A program made the position numbers and the translations under genes. The notes under the pieces are model-generated. The model searched no databases. It was not told the DNA's origin and saw only the letters and a program-made list of their open reading frames with translations. 15,122 nt of DNA from positions 1 to 15,122 of the forward strand of contig CAZNRY010000099.1 in the NCBI GenBank assembly GCA_964575675.1, read 5' to 3'. Positions 1-10,015 of the stretch are shown here, one piece after another. The number at the start of each line of letters is the position of its first letter. The stretch's first letter is position 1. The stretch is from CAZNRY01 sp964575675 (lineage in GTDB: Bacteria > Eisenbacteria > RBG-16-71-46 > CAIMUX01 > VGJL01).

Positions 1-2012
<2,012 letters not shown>

Positions 2013-2013
<1 letters not shown>

Positions 2014-3695
2014 CACGGTATGACCTCCCAGCTCCGAATGAAGGCAACGATCGCCTCGATCTCCGGCTCGGACAGAGCCCGAGAGACGCTTGTGCTCGTC
2101 TGAAAACCGCGCATCGCCGTACCGGCGCGGCCCCGGCGGATTGTCTCCACCAGGTAACGATCGGACGCGCTCGACAAGAGGACGGGGTTGCGAAGCGCGA
2201 CCCCTTCTCCCCCTTCTCCCGCCGCTCCGTGGCACCGCGCGCAGTTGGCGGCGTATTGCTCGGCCCCGTTCCTCGCGTCCGCCACGACCCACCGCCGGGG
2301 CATGATCTCTTCTTCCGCCGGGATGCCTCCCGACATCGACCGGACATGGGCGGCCACGCGACCGATGTCCGCATCGGTCAGCGTCCCGCCTGCCCCCCCC
2401 CAAGCCGGCATCCGGCGTCCCGGCCGGCCGTACTTGATCGTCTTCACCAGGAAGGAGTCCGACGCGAGCGCCAGGAAGTCGCGACTGGCGATCGCCGGCA
2501 TCGGGCTCGTCCCCGCGAATCGCCTTCCCAACCCTTCCTCTCCATGGCATGCGGCGCAAAACGTTCCATAGAGGGTGGCCCCGTCGCTCGCGAACTCGCG
2601 CTCGCCGAAGCGCTGGGCGCGGATCCGGTCCTTCGGCCAGAAGGCCTCCGGGACCTCCGCGCGCCTCAGGGACAGCATGTGGAATGCGAGCCCCTCGATC
2701 TGCCTCTCCGTGAGCCCCATCTCGGGCATCAGGGAACCGGGCACCACCTTCGCGGGGGCTCGGAAGTGCTCCTTCAGGTAGCCCGCGAGGCTTCGTTCCC
2801 CGGGGACATGACTGAAGTCGAGACGTCCGGGGTCCAGGTTCCCGACCTTCGTCAGATCCGGTCCTTCGTCGCCGCCGATCCCGGCAACCTTGTGGCAACC
2901 CATGCACCCCAGGGAGTGAAAGAGAGCCTTCGACTCCACGAGACCCGGCGCGCCAACGCGGGATGCAAGGAAGAGATCCAGTCCGAGGCGAGCCTCCTGC
3001 CGGATCGCCCGGAACGAGTTTCGGAAGGGCCCCAACGCCGGATCCGCCGCCTTTCTCAAGTGACTCTCATACCAGGACGGATTGAATCCCGCGGCCCCTG
3101 CTTGAGAGAGATCCGGCCCTTCCATCCCGCCCGCGCCGCCGGGCCGAATCGTCCCCCCTCTACCCTCCAGGCGGTGGCAAGCGAGGCAATCGGACTGCTC
3201 GAAGGCGGCGCGTCCCTGATCGAGAAGGGTGATGCCGGGAACGGCCAGTTGAATGTGACAGGAGCCGCAGCTCGCGTAGCTAGAACCAGCAGGGATCATC
3301 GGCTCGGGCCAGAACAGCACCGTACCGTGCGCCGCCCTGGATTCCGTCGCCCGCCCTTGTCCGCCGTGACAGATCGTGCAGCCGATCTCCGACGGGTCAT
3401 GGTGCACTTTCGGATGTTTCCCGAACACCCGGCTTCCGGAGATCCCTACTTCGCCCGGGGCCATCCCCAGGTGACAGGTCACGCAGCGATCGGCGACCCT
3501 GAGGGAGGGCGCGACGATCTGGCGAAGCTGAATCCTGAACCCCGATGCCGTTTCCCGCGGAAGCGATGCCCGGTACTTGCGTTGAATGACGCGCCATTCC
3601 TGAAACCATGTCTCGCGCACCGCCGCGGTGACTAGAAGGGAGAGCGTCGCGAGGCTCACGATCAGGAGCATGATCTTGTTGGCACGCGCGCTCAT
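2013..3695 (-). CDS. Membrane-anchored heptaheme cytochrome c
   Basis: This is a 560-residue protein. Residues 7-26 form one N-terminal membrane anchor or uncleaved signal. Seven CXXCH haem c sites follow at C71, C106, C143, C170, C264, C380 and C485. The first four are close together, like a small multihaem domain. The last three sit in separate class I cytochrome c-like domains with candidate Met ligands at SLMPEMG (323), RRMPAW (429) and GTAMRGF (528). The start is ATG 3695, one base after the cytochrome b stop; the frame stays open further upstream, but that part overlaps cytochrome b and looks like noise. The stop overlaps the next start by one base (TGATG). From position and topology it should be periplasmic and carry electrons between the Rieske/cytochrome b part and the Mo enzyme, in the place cytochrome c1 or f holds in standard complexes. 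The exact family was not recognised. Confidence 0.93.
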
Positions 3696-3696
3696 C

Positions 3697-5265
3697 TCAG
3701 TGCCCCGGCCATTGGGAGGGGGACCAGTAGAACCCCCAGCTCGGCCCGCGGAAGTGGACGCCGATGATGGTGAGCACCAAGAACCCCGAGAGGAAGCAGG
3801 TGAAGAGAGCCAATGCTCCCGCTCGAGTGGAGTCGCGTCTTCGCACGATCCATATCGAGAAGGCTCCATAGAGGAGCGTGAGGACCGTTCCCGGATTGAT
3901 CAGTGTGATGAGAAGCTGGGGAGCCTCGGGCCACCATTGGCGGATCCAGCCGATGCGGATGGCGAACGCCTCGATCCCCATGACGGAGATCAGGCCGAAC
4001 GCCGCCGATCCCAGGACGAGCCGACGCCCGCCGGGTCCGCCGAACCAGTCTCCCGTGCCACTCCTCTCCTTGTCGAGGAACGGGATCAATCCCAATCCGA
4101 GGATGACGATCAGCGGAATCCCCATCCCGCCCATGAAGGCCGAGTAGGAAACCAGCTCCTGCAATCCGAGGAAGTACCAGGGGGCCTTCGCGGGATTCTC
4201 GGGCACGGCGGGATTGGCGAGCTCCTTGAGCGGGGCGTCCGACAAGAGCGCGAGAGCCATGCAGATCAAGACGGTCAACATCGAGACGGCCGCCTCGGCG
4301 TAGAAGAGGTGGGGAAATGACGGAAGGCAGTTCTCCGGCCCATTCCCGACGGCGGGAGTCCTCCCCCGGACGATGGCGGCGAGGCTGTAGGTCTTCTCCG
4401 GGGCCTGGGTGAAGACCGGGTAGGTGGCGGGCGAGGCGGGGCCCAGTCTCTGGTCGGCGTCGGCAGGGCGCGCCAATCCTCCGTCCTTTCGCACCCGCCA
4501 CATGTGAACCGAGATGAGGGTGATCAGGGCGAGGGGGAGAATCATGACGTGGAGCAGATAGAAGCGAATCAGCGACTCCTCGCCCACGGTGTCGGATCCG
4601 AGGAGGATCAGCTTTTGGACGCCGCCGGGGTCGAAGTACCTCGTGATCCCCAGCGCGTCGGTCAACTCGCGCGGGGATTGGGCGATGTTCGCCCCGATCG
4701 TGATGGCCCAGTAGGCCAACTGATCCCAAGGGAGAAGGTAGCCCGTGAAGGACAGGCCGAGGGTCACGACGAACAGGATCATCCCGATGATCCAGTTGAA
4801 CTCCCGCGGGCGCCGATAGGCCGCCGTGTAGAAGACGCGGGCCATGTGCAGGAGGACCGTGACGACCATGACGTTTCCCGCCCATCGATGGATGTTGCGG
4901 ATGAATCGTCCCGTCGGAACCACGAAGTGGATGTCCTTCATCGATAGATAGGCCGCGTCGGGGTACGGCTTGTAGTAGAACATCAACAGCACGCCCGTTA
5001 TCAAGGTGATGAGAAAGGCCGCGACGGAGGCAACACCCAGACCCAATGTCGTCGACCAGCGGAAGGTCCATCGATGGACGCGGACCGAGTGAACGTGGAG
5101 AAAGAGGCTCGAAAACACATAGGAAGACCGGCTTCGATCCGAATCCGGAGGGCCAGACCTGAACATGGCCCTGCAAAGCTCTCGCGGCGCTTCACGAAGA
5201 TTTTGCGTGAAGCGGCTCAAGGCCGGACGGTCCAAGGGCGAAGGCCCGCCGGACTGCTCGGGCAC
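3697..5265 (-). CDS. Cytochrome b of a Rieske/cytochrome b complex (fused b6 plus subunit IV type)
   Basis: A polytopic quinol-oxidising cytochrome b of 522 residues if started at GTG 5265. Haem-ligand histidines are H126 (NIHRW) and H140 (LLHMAR), 14 apart, and H239 (LLHV) and H254 (SVHMW), 15 apart; the longer second spacing is the b6-type. SFTGYLLPWDQLAYWA (172-187) is the conserved Qo-side segment. The subunit IV-like half (about 315-522) is fused on and carries APWYFLGLQE (361-370) where PEWY is expected, so the Glu position holds Pro. The start is not certain: ATG 5166 would remove residues 1-33, including LSRFTQNLREAPRELCRAM, which resembles the amphipathic N-terminus of this family, and TTG 5274 overlapping the Rieske stop is also possible. 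I chose GTG 5265, five bases after the Rieske stop. It lies directly after the Rieske gene and one base before the cytochrome c gene, which fits one complex. Confidence 0.92.
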   Translation of the reverse strand: MPEQSGGPSPLDRPALSRFTQNLREAPRELCRAMFRSGPPDSDRSRSSYVFSSLFLHVHSVRVHRWTFRWSTTLGLGVASVAAFLITLITGVLLMFYYKPYPDAAYLSMKDIHFVVPTGRFIRNIHRWAGNVMVVTVLLHMARVFYTAAYRRPREFNWIIGMILFVVTLGLSFTGYLLPWDQLAYWAITIGANIAQSPRELTDALGITRYFDPGGVQKLILLGSDTVGEESLIRFYLLHVMILPLALITLISVHMWRVRKDGGLARPADADQRLGPASPATYPVFTQAPEKTYSLAAIVRGRTPAVGNGPENCLPSFPHLFYAEAAVSMLTVLICMALALLSDAPLKELANPAVPENPAKAPWYFLGLQELVSYSAFMGGMGIPLIVILGLGLIPFLDKERSGTGDWFGGPGGRRLVLGSAAFGLISVMGIEAFAIRIGWIRQWWPEAPQLLITLINPGTVLTLLYGAFSIWIVRRRDSTRAGALALFTCFLSGFLVLTIIGVHFRGPSWGFYWSPSQWPGH

Positions 5266-5270
5266 GGCGG

Positions 5271-5768
5271 TCAAGCCTGCACCTTGCGCCCGTGGGTGAT
5301 GACCGTCCCCTCGTCGACGATGCAGGTGCCGTCCACGGACAGACTCACCGCGAGCCACGGAAGGGCCTTGGGGGCGGGCCCCTGGACGACCTCTCCATCC
5401 CGCCTGAACTGCGACCCGTGACACGGACACTTGAAACCGTCCCCCTCCACCTTGACGACGCACCCGAGGTGGGTGCAGATGATCGAGACGGCGTAGATCC
5501 CATCCGGGTCCTTGAAGATCGCCACTGATCTCCCCGGCGGCATGTAAGGGATCCCCGGAGCGAGCGACTCGGGGAGCTTGACCGTGAAGCGCTTCGAGGG
5601 GGAAGGAAGGACCGCCGCCTTCGGCAGACGCAGAATGCCAACAAGTGCGAAGAGGACGGCGCCGAGCGAGGAGAGGATCGCGAAGCGACCCAGGAAATCA
5701 CGCCTCGGCATCGGTTCGGGATCCAGGCGCGAACGCCGGATCGTCTCAGGGGACGGTCGAGTGGTCAC
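5271..5768 (-). CDS. Rieske [2Fe-2S] protein of a cytochrome b complex
   Basis: A 165-residue protein with the Rieske motifs C98-T-H100-L-G-C103 and C114-P-C116-H117-G-S. The cluster ligands are C98, H100, C114 and H117, and C103/C116 form the usual disulfide. PRRDFLGRF (21-29) followed by a hydrophobic segment (about 29-47) is a Tat-type uncleaved membrane anchor, standard for Rieske subunits. The length is normal for the family. The start is GTG 5768, supported by SD GGAGGG at 5776-5781 seven bases upstream; it overlaps the stop of the FAD oxidoreductase gene by four bases (GTGA). Its role is to take an electron from quinol at the Qo site of the adjacent cytochrome b and pass it to a c-type cytochrome, most likely the heptaheme protein two genes on. 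Confidence 0.95.
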   Translation of the reverse strand: MTTRPSPETIRRSRLDPEPMPRRDFLGRFAILSSLGAVLFALVGILRLPKAAVLPSPSKRFTVKLPESLAPGIPYMPPGRSVAIFKDPDGIYAVSIICTHLGCVVKVEGDGFKCPCHGSQFRRDGEVVQGPAPKALPWLAVSLSVDGTCIVDEGTVITHGRKVQA

Positions 5769-7711
5769 GTACCTGCCCTCCAGAGGGTCCTAAAGGTCAC
5801 CCGCTCCATCGTGATGGCATCGACCGGACAACGCTGCTCGCAAAGCCCGCAGCGGATGCAGCGATCCTCGTCCTTCAGAATCGCGGAGTTCTCGGCTCTG
5901 TCTGTTCCCGCTCCCAGCGTTCGCGACACGAGGTCGTCCAGTGCGTCCCCGGCATCAATGTCGTCGAGGGGAACGATCTTGAGACATGCCGTCGGACAGA
6001 CATCGACGCAGCCGCCGCAGAGCACGCAACGCGCGCCGTCGAAAACCGGGGTGACGCCGCAATCGAGGCAGCGCGACGCCTCGCGGCGCGCATCCGCGGG
6101 CGCATACCCAATCTCGACCTGCGCTGCCGGATGCGAGAGGCGGCTCTCCGGGGGAGAGGTCGGGATCTCGGCGCGAGGGATTCTTTCGAATCCCGCCTCC
6201 CGTCGGTAACGATCCAGGACGAGATGCGCTTCGGTGATCTCGCTGCGCAGATCTCGTCCGGTAACGTACCGGTATATCGACCGGGCGGCGGCCTTCCCTG
6301 AAGCGACCGCATCGATCAAGAGGCGAGTGCCGTGGGCCAGGTCGCCGGCAACGAAGATTCCGGGGGCCGTCGTCATCTGTGTCACCGGATCGATCCTCGG
6401 CCAGCCGGGACGGATCTCCTCGATCCGGTCCGATTCCCCGACATCGAGGAACGAGAGATCGGGCATCTGACCTGCTGCGAGCAGCACGGTGTCGCATGCG
6501 ACCAGTTTCGCGTCGCCGTCGTCAAACACGGGGGCGAAACGGCGGTCCTCGTCGTAGACGCGTATGCAACGCCGGAACAGAACTCCGGTCACGCGTCCGG
6601 AATCATCGCGCCGAATCTCGCGCGGCCCCCAGCCGTTCAGCCGTGTGATCCCTTCCTCGTCCCCTTCCACGATCTCGACCGTGTCGGCGGGCATTTCTTC
6701 CAGCGTCTCCAGCGAGACCAACCGGACCGAGCGCGTTCCCGGGAACCGGGCGGCCGTCCGCGCCGCATCGTACGCTGCCTGTCTGAGAACCGTCCGGGCC
6801 ACGTCATAGGCGACGTTGCCGCCTCCGATGACCACGACGTCCCGGCCGAGGGAAAGAGGCTCCTCCAGCGCCACGCTCCGGAGCAGATCGACGCCGCCGT
6901 AGACATGCGGTCCCTGCTCGCCCGGCAGGTTCAGTTGCCGCGGAAGTTTGGCCCCGACGGCCAGGAGCACCGCCGCATGAGACCGACGGATCTCGCGGAA
7001 CTCGAGATCCACGCCGACCTTGGCGCCAACCCTGATTTCGACCCCGAGCGCTTCGATCACGGCAACTTCCCAGCGGATCAGATCTCGCGGGAGGCGGTAC
7101 TCGGGAACACCCATGTAGAGCATGCCCGCGGCGAACGGCTCGGCCTCGTAGACGATCGGGGCGAAGCCGAGAAGCGCGAGATCGTGGGCTGCCGACAAAC
7201 CGGCTGGACCGGCGCCCACGACAGCGATCCTCTCGCCGTTCGCCCTGATTATCGCCGGATCGACGGCCCCCCGCAGGATGGCCGCCATCTCGTCCGCGTC
7301 GGCATCGATGCGGGGAATGTGCCGGCGGATCGCGTCGAGGGCGAGGCCGGGCGGTCCGAGCTCGCATCCTCCTGCCTCGCAGGCAAACCTCTTGAGCGCG
7401 CGGATTGCGATCGGGCGATCAACCCCGATGTAACCGCCGTCGTGATCGAACCTCGGAATCCTCCCCCGCCGGCAGGCGGCTTCACACGGCGCTCCGCAGA
7501 TGCGGCCGCAGATCGAAGCGAACGGGTTGGGACCGCGGGCGATCAGATACGCATCTTCGAAACGCCCATCGGCAACGGCGCGAACGTATCCGCGGGCATC
7601 CGTACGAACGGGACAGGCCTGCTGGCAGGAGATCAGGCTCCGATGGTATCCCTCCCCCGGCGCCTGGACGCGGAGTCGGGGAGATTCGGGTCCCGCGGAG
7701 GTTCCGGACAT
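5765..7711 (-). CDS. GltD-like FAD/NAD(P) oxidoreductase with N-terminal Fe-S and C-terminal 2x[4Fe-4S] ferredoxin domains
   Basis: A cytoplasmic flavoprotein of 648 residues with no signal peptide. The N-terminal Fe-S domain has C29-x3-C33-P and C68-x3-C72-x3-C76-x3-C80 (SICGRICGAPCEAACRR), as in glutamate synthase small subunit and NfnB-type proteins. The FAD Rossmann motif VVGAGPAGLSAA is at 164-175, the NAD(P) motif VVIGGGNVAYD at 293-303, and the second FAD contact GIFVAGDLAHGTR at 451-463. The C-terminus holds two ferredoxin clusters: C562-x2-C565-x2-C568-x3-C572-P and C618-x2-C621-x2-C624-x3-C628-P. It is the first gene of the operon and overlaps the Rieske start by four bases. With that context I infer an input or output module between NAD(P)H or ferredoxin and the membrane complex, as proposed for anammox bc complexes. 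The ATG at 7711 is used; TTG 7717 is better placed (6 bases) after the SD GGGGGAGGG, and GTG 7780 lies almost on the predicted transcription start. Confidence 0.9.
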   Translation of the reverse strand: MSGTSAGPESPRLRVQAPGEGYHRSLISCQQACPVRTDARGYVRAVADGRFEDAYLIARGPNPFASICGRICGAPCEAACRRGRIPRFDHDGGYIGVDRPIAIRALKRFACEAGGCELGPPGLALDAIRRHIPRIDADADEMAAILRGAVDPAIIRANGERIAVVGAGPAGLSAAHDLALLGFAPIVYEAEPFAAGMLYMGVPEYRLPRDLIRWEVAVIEALGVEIRVGAKVGVDLEFREIRRSHAAVLLAVGAKLPRQLNLPGEQGPHVYGGVDLLRSVALEEPLSLGRDVVVIGGGNVAYDVARTVLRQAAYDAARTAARFPGTRSVRLVSLETLEEMPADTVEIVEGDEEGITRLNGWGPREIRRDDSGRVTGVLFRRCIRVYDEDRRFAPVFDDGDAKLVACDTVLLAAGQMPDLSFLDVGESDRIEEIRPGWPRIDPVTQMTTAPGIFVAGDLAHGTRLLIDAVASGKAAARSIYRYVTGRDLRSEITEAHLVLDRYRREAGFERIPRAEIPTSPPESRLSHPAAQVEIGYAPADARREASRCLDCGVTPVFDGARCVLCGGCVDVCPTACLKIVPLDDIDAGDALDDLVSRTLGAGTDRAENSAILKDEDRCIRCGLCEQRCPVDAITMERVTFRTLWRAGT

Positions 7712-7723
7712 GCTCAACGAAAA

Positions 7724-7732
7724 CCCTCCCCC
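7724..7732 (-). promoter_or_regulatory. Shine-Dalgarno site of the respiratory operon's first gene
   Basis: The minus strand reads GGGGGAGGG. It stands 6 bases before an in-frame TTG (7717) and 12 bases before ATG 7711. The site argues that translation starts here rather than at the upstream in-frame GTG 7780. Confidence 0.6.
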
Positions 7733-7789
7733 TGAGCGCCTGGTTCGATTCTCCCGGACGGCGTCGTCCGGATCGTCCACCCGCGCGCT

Positions 7790-7818
7790 ATATTAGGACA
7801 AGAGGGTCCATTTGTCAC
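7790..7818 (-). promoter_or_regulatory. Predicted sigma70-type promoter of the respiratory operon
   Basis: On the minus strand, GTGACA (7813-7818, 5 of 6 matches to TTGACA) is followed after exactly 17 bases by TAATAT (7790-7795, 4 of 6 matches to TATAAT). Transcription would start near 7783 and leave an untranslated leader of about 70 bases before ATG 7711. It lies in the gap after the secreted-protein gene, where an operon promoter is expected. This is a consensus match only, and sigma factor preferences in this lineage are not known to me. Confidence 0.45.
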
Positions 7819-7888
7819 TATGTTGATCAGGAAAGAAATCCGGTCCGGGAAGGACATCGCTGCCCACAGCCGGGGCGAGGAGAGCGGC

Positions 7889-9145
7889 TTATCGAATCAA
7901 CAGGAGCTTTCGATTCGATGCTGCCCCTCTCCCATTTGCGCCGCACTCCTGCAGCCGGCAGAGATACAAGCCGCTGGCCATCCGGGTCGCATCCCAGGAC
8001 ACAGCATGGTGGCCCTGCGCCTTCTGCTCATCAAGGAGCAACGCGACCTCGCGCCCGCGGATGTCGTAGACCGCAAGCCGGATCCGGGTGTCCCGAGTCA
8101 CTGAATACTCGAGAACGGTCCGGGAAGTGAAAGGATTGGGAGAGCACGCCCCCAACGAGGTTATGGAAGTCGCCACCGTGCTTGCGGAGCCCATCCCCGT
8201 CGGGCTCATCGCGTCGTATATGAATCCCCGCCCGTCGAACGAGATCTGCCAGTCATGGACGAGGGACGTGAAGTCGGTCGGGATGACGATGCCGCTGTTC
8301 CGCATTGCGATCACCGGCGCGATCACCGAGTCCTCGATCGCCGCGATCCCACCCGGACCCGTGATCGTCGCCGGCTTGATGTGGTATGACGAGGTCAGCA
8401 TGAACTGCGTGGGGACCACGCCCGTCAGGTACAGGTCGAACAGCTCAGGAAGATCCTCGATGGTACCCTTGTATTGGCCGATCGCCGCGATGTTGGCGGT
8501 GCTGTCGTGGACGAAGTAGTTGTAACGGTCGCGCGGCCGCCACACGCCGCTCACCACCGGGTCGTTCACGTGTAGCGGCGTGCCACTTCCCATCAGAATG
8601 TCCCCGCGCCACTGCGCCCACGGGTAATGCTCTCCCCCAACCGGCACCCGGAACCTGTCCCATTCCTGGAACTGCGGGAGGTCGGGATCCCAGATGTGCC
8701 CCCCGATCACCGTGGTGGCCCCAACACCCAGCGAGTCGAGCAAGTGCGCCACATCCGTGTAGTTGTATCCCCCGTTCTCGTGGGAGTGCGGATCGATGAA
8801 AACTCCCAGATCCTCCTTCAAATATCGCAGGAAGTTCTTGCCGTTGGTCGTCGCCATCAATGCCGAATCCTCGTAGAGAAGGGCGGCCTCCAGAATCTTC
8901 CAATCGGGTTGCAGCGACCACGGGACACCGGCGTCCCCGGCCAGATGCGCCATGTCGATCAGGCGGCTGCGGTGGAGGAGATAGTGCTGCCGTGATTGGG
9001 CGGAGCCGAGGGCGCCTGCCGGAGTGTTGTCCTCGATGTGCGTGAACAAAACCAAGCGCACAGGTGGAACCTGGGCCAGAACAGATGCCGGTAGAAGCGA
9101 TAAACCGATGAACAGGAACTGGTAGACCGGACGCTTGATGCTCAT
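7889..9145 (-). CDS. Secreted protein of unknown function, possible polysaccharide-deacetylase-like domain, FlgD/T9SS-like C-terminal Ig module
   Basis: A 418-residue protein with a Sec signal peptide (residues 1-24, ending SVLAQ). The main domain (about 28-320) is not clearly recognised. It has THIEDN at 35-40, D118-P-H120-S-H122-E123 (DPHSHENGG) and H150, spaced like the metal sites of NodB-type deacetylases or other TIM-barrel hydrolases, so an extracellular carbohydrate-active role is possible but unproven. After a Ser/Thr-rich linker, residues 335-399 (from SPNPFTSRT through VYDIRGREV to MASGLYLCRL) form the FlgD-like/T9SS-type beta-sandwich common at the C-termini of exported proteins in FCB-group bacteria; it usually serves sorting or attachment. 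The start ATG 9145 has SD GGAG six bases upstream. The gene stands alone, divergent from the cupin gene, with the respiratory operon promoter downstream. Confidence 0.85.
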   Translation of the reverse strand: MSIKRPVYQFLFIGLSLLPASVLAQVPPVRLVLFTHIEDNTPAGALGSAQSRQHYLLHRSRLIDMAHLAGDAGVPWSLQPDWKILEAALLYEDSALMATTNGKNFLRYLKEDLGVFIDPHSHENGGYNYTDVAHLLDSLGVGATTVIGGHIWDPDLPQFQEWDRFRVPVGGEHYPWAQWRGDILMGSGTPLHVNDPVVSGVWRPRDRYNYFVHDSTANIAAIGQYKGTIEDLPELFDLYLTGVVPTQFMLTSSYHIKPATITGPGGIAAIEDSVIAPVIAMRNSGIVIPTDFTSLVHDWQISFDGRGFIYDAMSPTGMGSASTVATSITSLGACSPNPFTSRTVLEYSVTRDTRIRLAVYDIRGREVALLLDEQKAQGHHAVSWDATRMASGLYLCRLQECGANGRGAASNRKLLLIR

Positions 9146-9205
9146 GAAGTACTCCGTTGCCGACTCTGTGACATCCGGTGCTCAGTGTGGACGCGCCGCC
9201 TGTTG

Positions 9206-9234
9206 ATCTTACGCCGCCTTCCCCTCCGGGGCAA
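9206..9234 (-). promoter_or_regulatory. Weak candidate promoter for the secreted FlgD-tailed protein
   Basis: The minus strand has TTGCCC (9229-9234), a 17-base spacer, then TAAGAT (9206-9211), each matching the sigma70 consensus at 4 of 6 positions. The position, about 60-90 bases before the ATG at 9145, is reasonable. The match is weak and could be chance. Confidence 0.25.
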
Positions 9235-9348
9235 AGCTATCGGTTCTCGCGACCATACCCTTGACAGCTCCCCCCAAAATGCGGGAGGCTCGCTGGTCTC
9301 GGTTGAACTGATGTCACTTTTGAAGTTTCGAATCCAGGAGGAAGAGAG

Positions 9349-9765
9349 ATGAGCACGCATAGAATGGGAAATCTGTCCAGAGTCCTCGTCGGCCTCGCGA
9401 TGTCAGCCGCCATCTTGAGCCTCGCGCAAGTGCCTGCCAGCGCGCAGGACCCGCTCAAAGTCGCCCCGGGCATGTACAAGCTCATATTCGAGAACGACCG
9501 AGTCCGGGTGATGGAGGTCACCTTCAAGCCTGGGGAAAGGGTCGCGGAGCATTCGCATCCGGATCATTTCGTGTACGTGCTGACCGGCGGAAAAATCAAG
9601 ATCACCGCCGGGGAGAAGGTCACCGAAGCCGACGTCACCCCGGGCCAGGTGTTGTGGATCCCGGCGGAGAAGCACTGGGCAGTGAATGCTGGGAATACCG
9701 AAGTGCGTCTGGTCGTGACGGAGTTGAAGGCTTCGGCGAAGGGCGCCGCCGCGCCGGCGAAGTAG
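9349..9765 (+). CDS. Exported single-domain cupin
   Basis: A 138-residue protein with a Sec signal peptide (cleavage likely after PASA, residue 32). A single cupin barrel follows. Motif 1 is PGERVAEHSHPDHFVYVLTG (61-80), with histidines H68, H70 and H73; the third metal ligand, usually Glu, aligns with H73. Motif 2 contains PGQVLWIPAEKHWAVN, with H109 as the last ligand. A periplasmic metal-binding protein is therefore likely, but cupins have too many roles to name a substrate. The start ATG 9349 follows a strong SD AGGAGG (9336-9341) by seven bases. The C-terminus is a short Ala/Lys-rich tail. It is monocistronic, divergent from the gene on its left and followed by two hairpins. Confidence 0.9.
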   Translation: MSTHRMGNLSRVLVGLAMSAAILSLAQVPASAQDPLKVAPGMYKLIFENDRVRVMEVTFKPGERVAEHSHPDHFVYVLTGGKIKITAGEKVTEADVTPGQVLWIPAEKHWAVNAGNTEVRLVVTELKASAKGAAAPAK

Positions 9766-9781
9766 AAACCGGAGACCGGAG

Positions 9782-9805
9782 CGGAGGGACATCTGCTTCC
9801 CTCCG
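9782..9805 (+). terminator. First of two tandem hairpins after the cupin gene
   Basis: CGGAGGGA (9782-9789) and TCCCTCCG (9798-9805) form a perfect 8-bp stem with an 8-base loop, 16 bases after the cupin stop. There is no T-tract behind it, so on its own it may serve transcript 3' end stability rather than termination. Confidence 0.45.
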
Positions 9806-9829
9806 GATTCGGTCGTATCCTGCCTCTGG

Positions 9830-9862
9830 AGGGCGAGCGCTCCTCAAAGGAGCGGTCGCCCT
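9830..9862 (+). terminator. Strong hairpin, likely terminator of the cupin transcript
   Basis: AGGGCGAGCGCTCCT (9830-9844) pairs with AGGAGCGGTCGCCCT (9848-9862), 14 of 15 positions (one G-G mismatch), around a 3-base loop CAA. The 3' arm runs into TTCTC, a poor T-tract. The stem is strong enough to separate the cupin unit from hicBA. Being nearly symmetric, it could also act on transcripts from the other strand. Confidence 0.6.
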
Positions 9863-9961
9863 TTCTCAAGATTGCTCGCGACAGGGAGGGGCCGGTAGTT
9901 CCGAGGACGATTGATGCAGGTTCGGGCCGCCCGCACCACAATGGGACAGCTAGCGCCCGCG

Positions 9962-9990
9962 AGGACACGGGCTGCGCGAAGGTGTAGAAT
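9962..9990 (+). promoter_or_regulatory. hicB: Candidate promoter of hicBA
   Basis: AGGACA (9962-9967, 4 of 6), a 17-base spacer and TAGAAT (9985-9990, 5 of 6) precede the SD AGGAGG at 10001-10006. Transcription would begin near 9997, giving a very short leader. It lies downstream of the cupin hairpins, so hicBA is probably its own transcription unit. Confidence 0.4.
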
Positions 9991-10015
9991 CATCCGCAGT
10001 AGGAGGATGCGAATC

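Noticed and set aside
6332..7735. A 467-codon plus-strand open frame opposite the flavoprotein gene
   Set aside because: The minus-strand frame has clear FAD, NAD(P) and Fe-S motifs over the same bases; the plus frame is a compositional shadow.
7709..7780. A longer flavoprotein starting at GTG 7780
   Set aside because: This GTG falls within a few bases of the predicted transcription start, the added residues resemble no family N-terminus, and a strong SD sits further downstream.
9261..9266. A perfect TTGACA box upstream of the cupin gene
   Set aside because: No -10-like sequence is found at 16-18 bases (the site is GC-rich), so I do not call a sigma70 promoter; an alternative sigma factor cannot be excluded.
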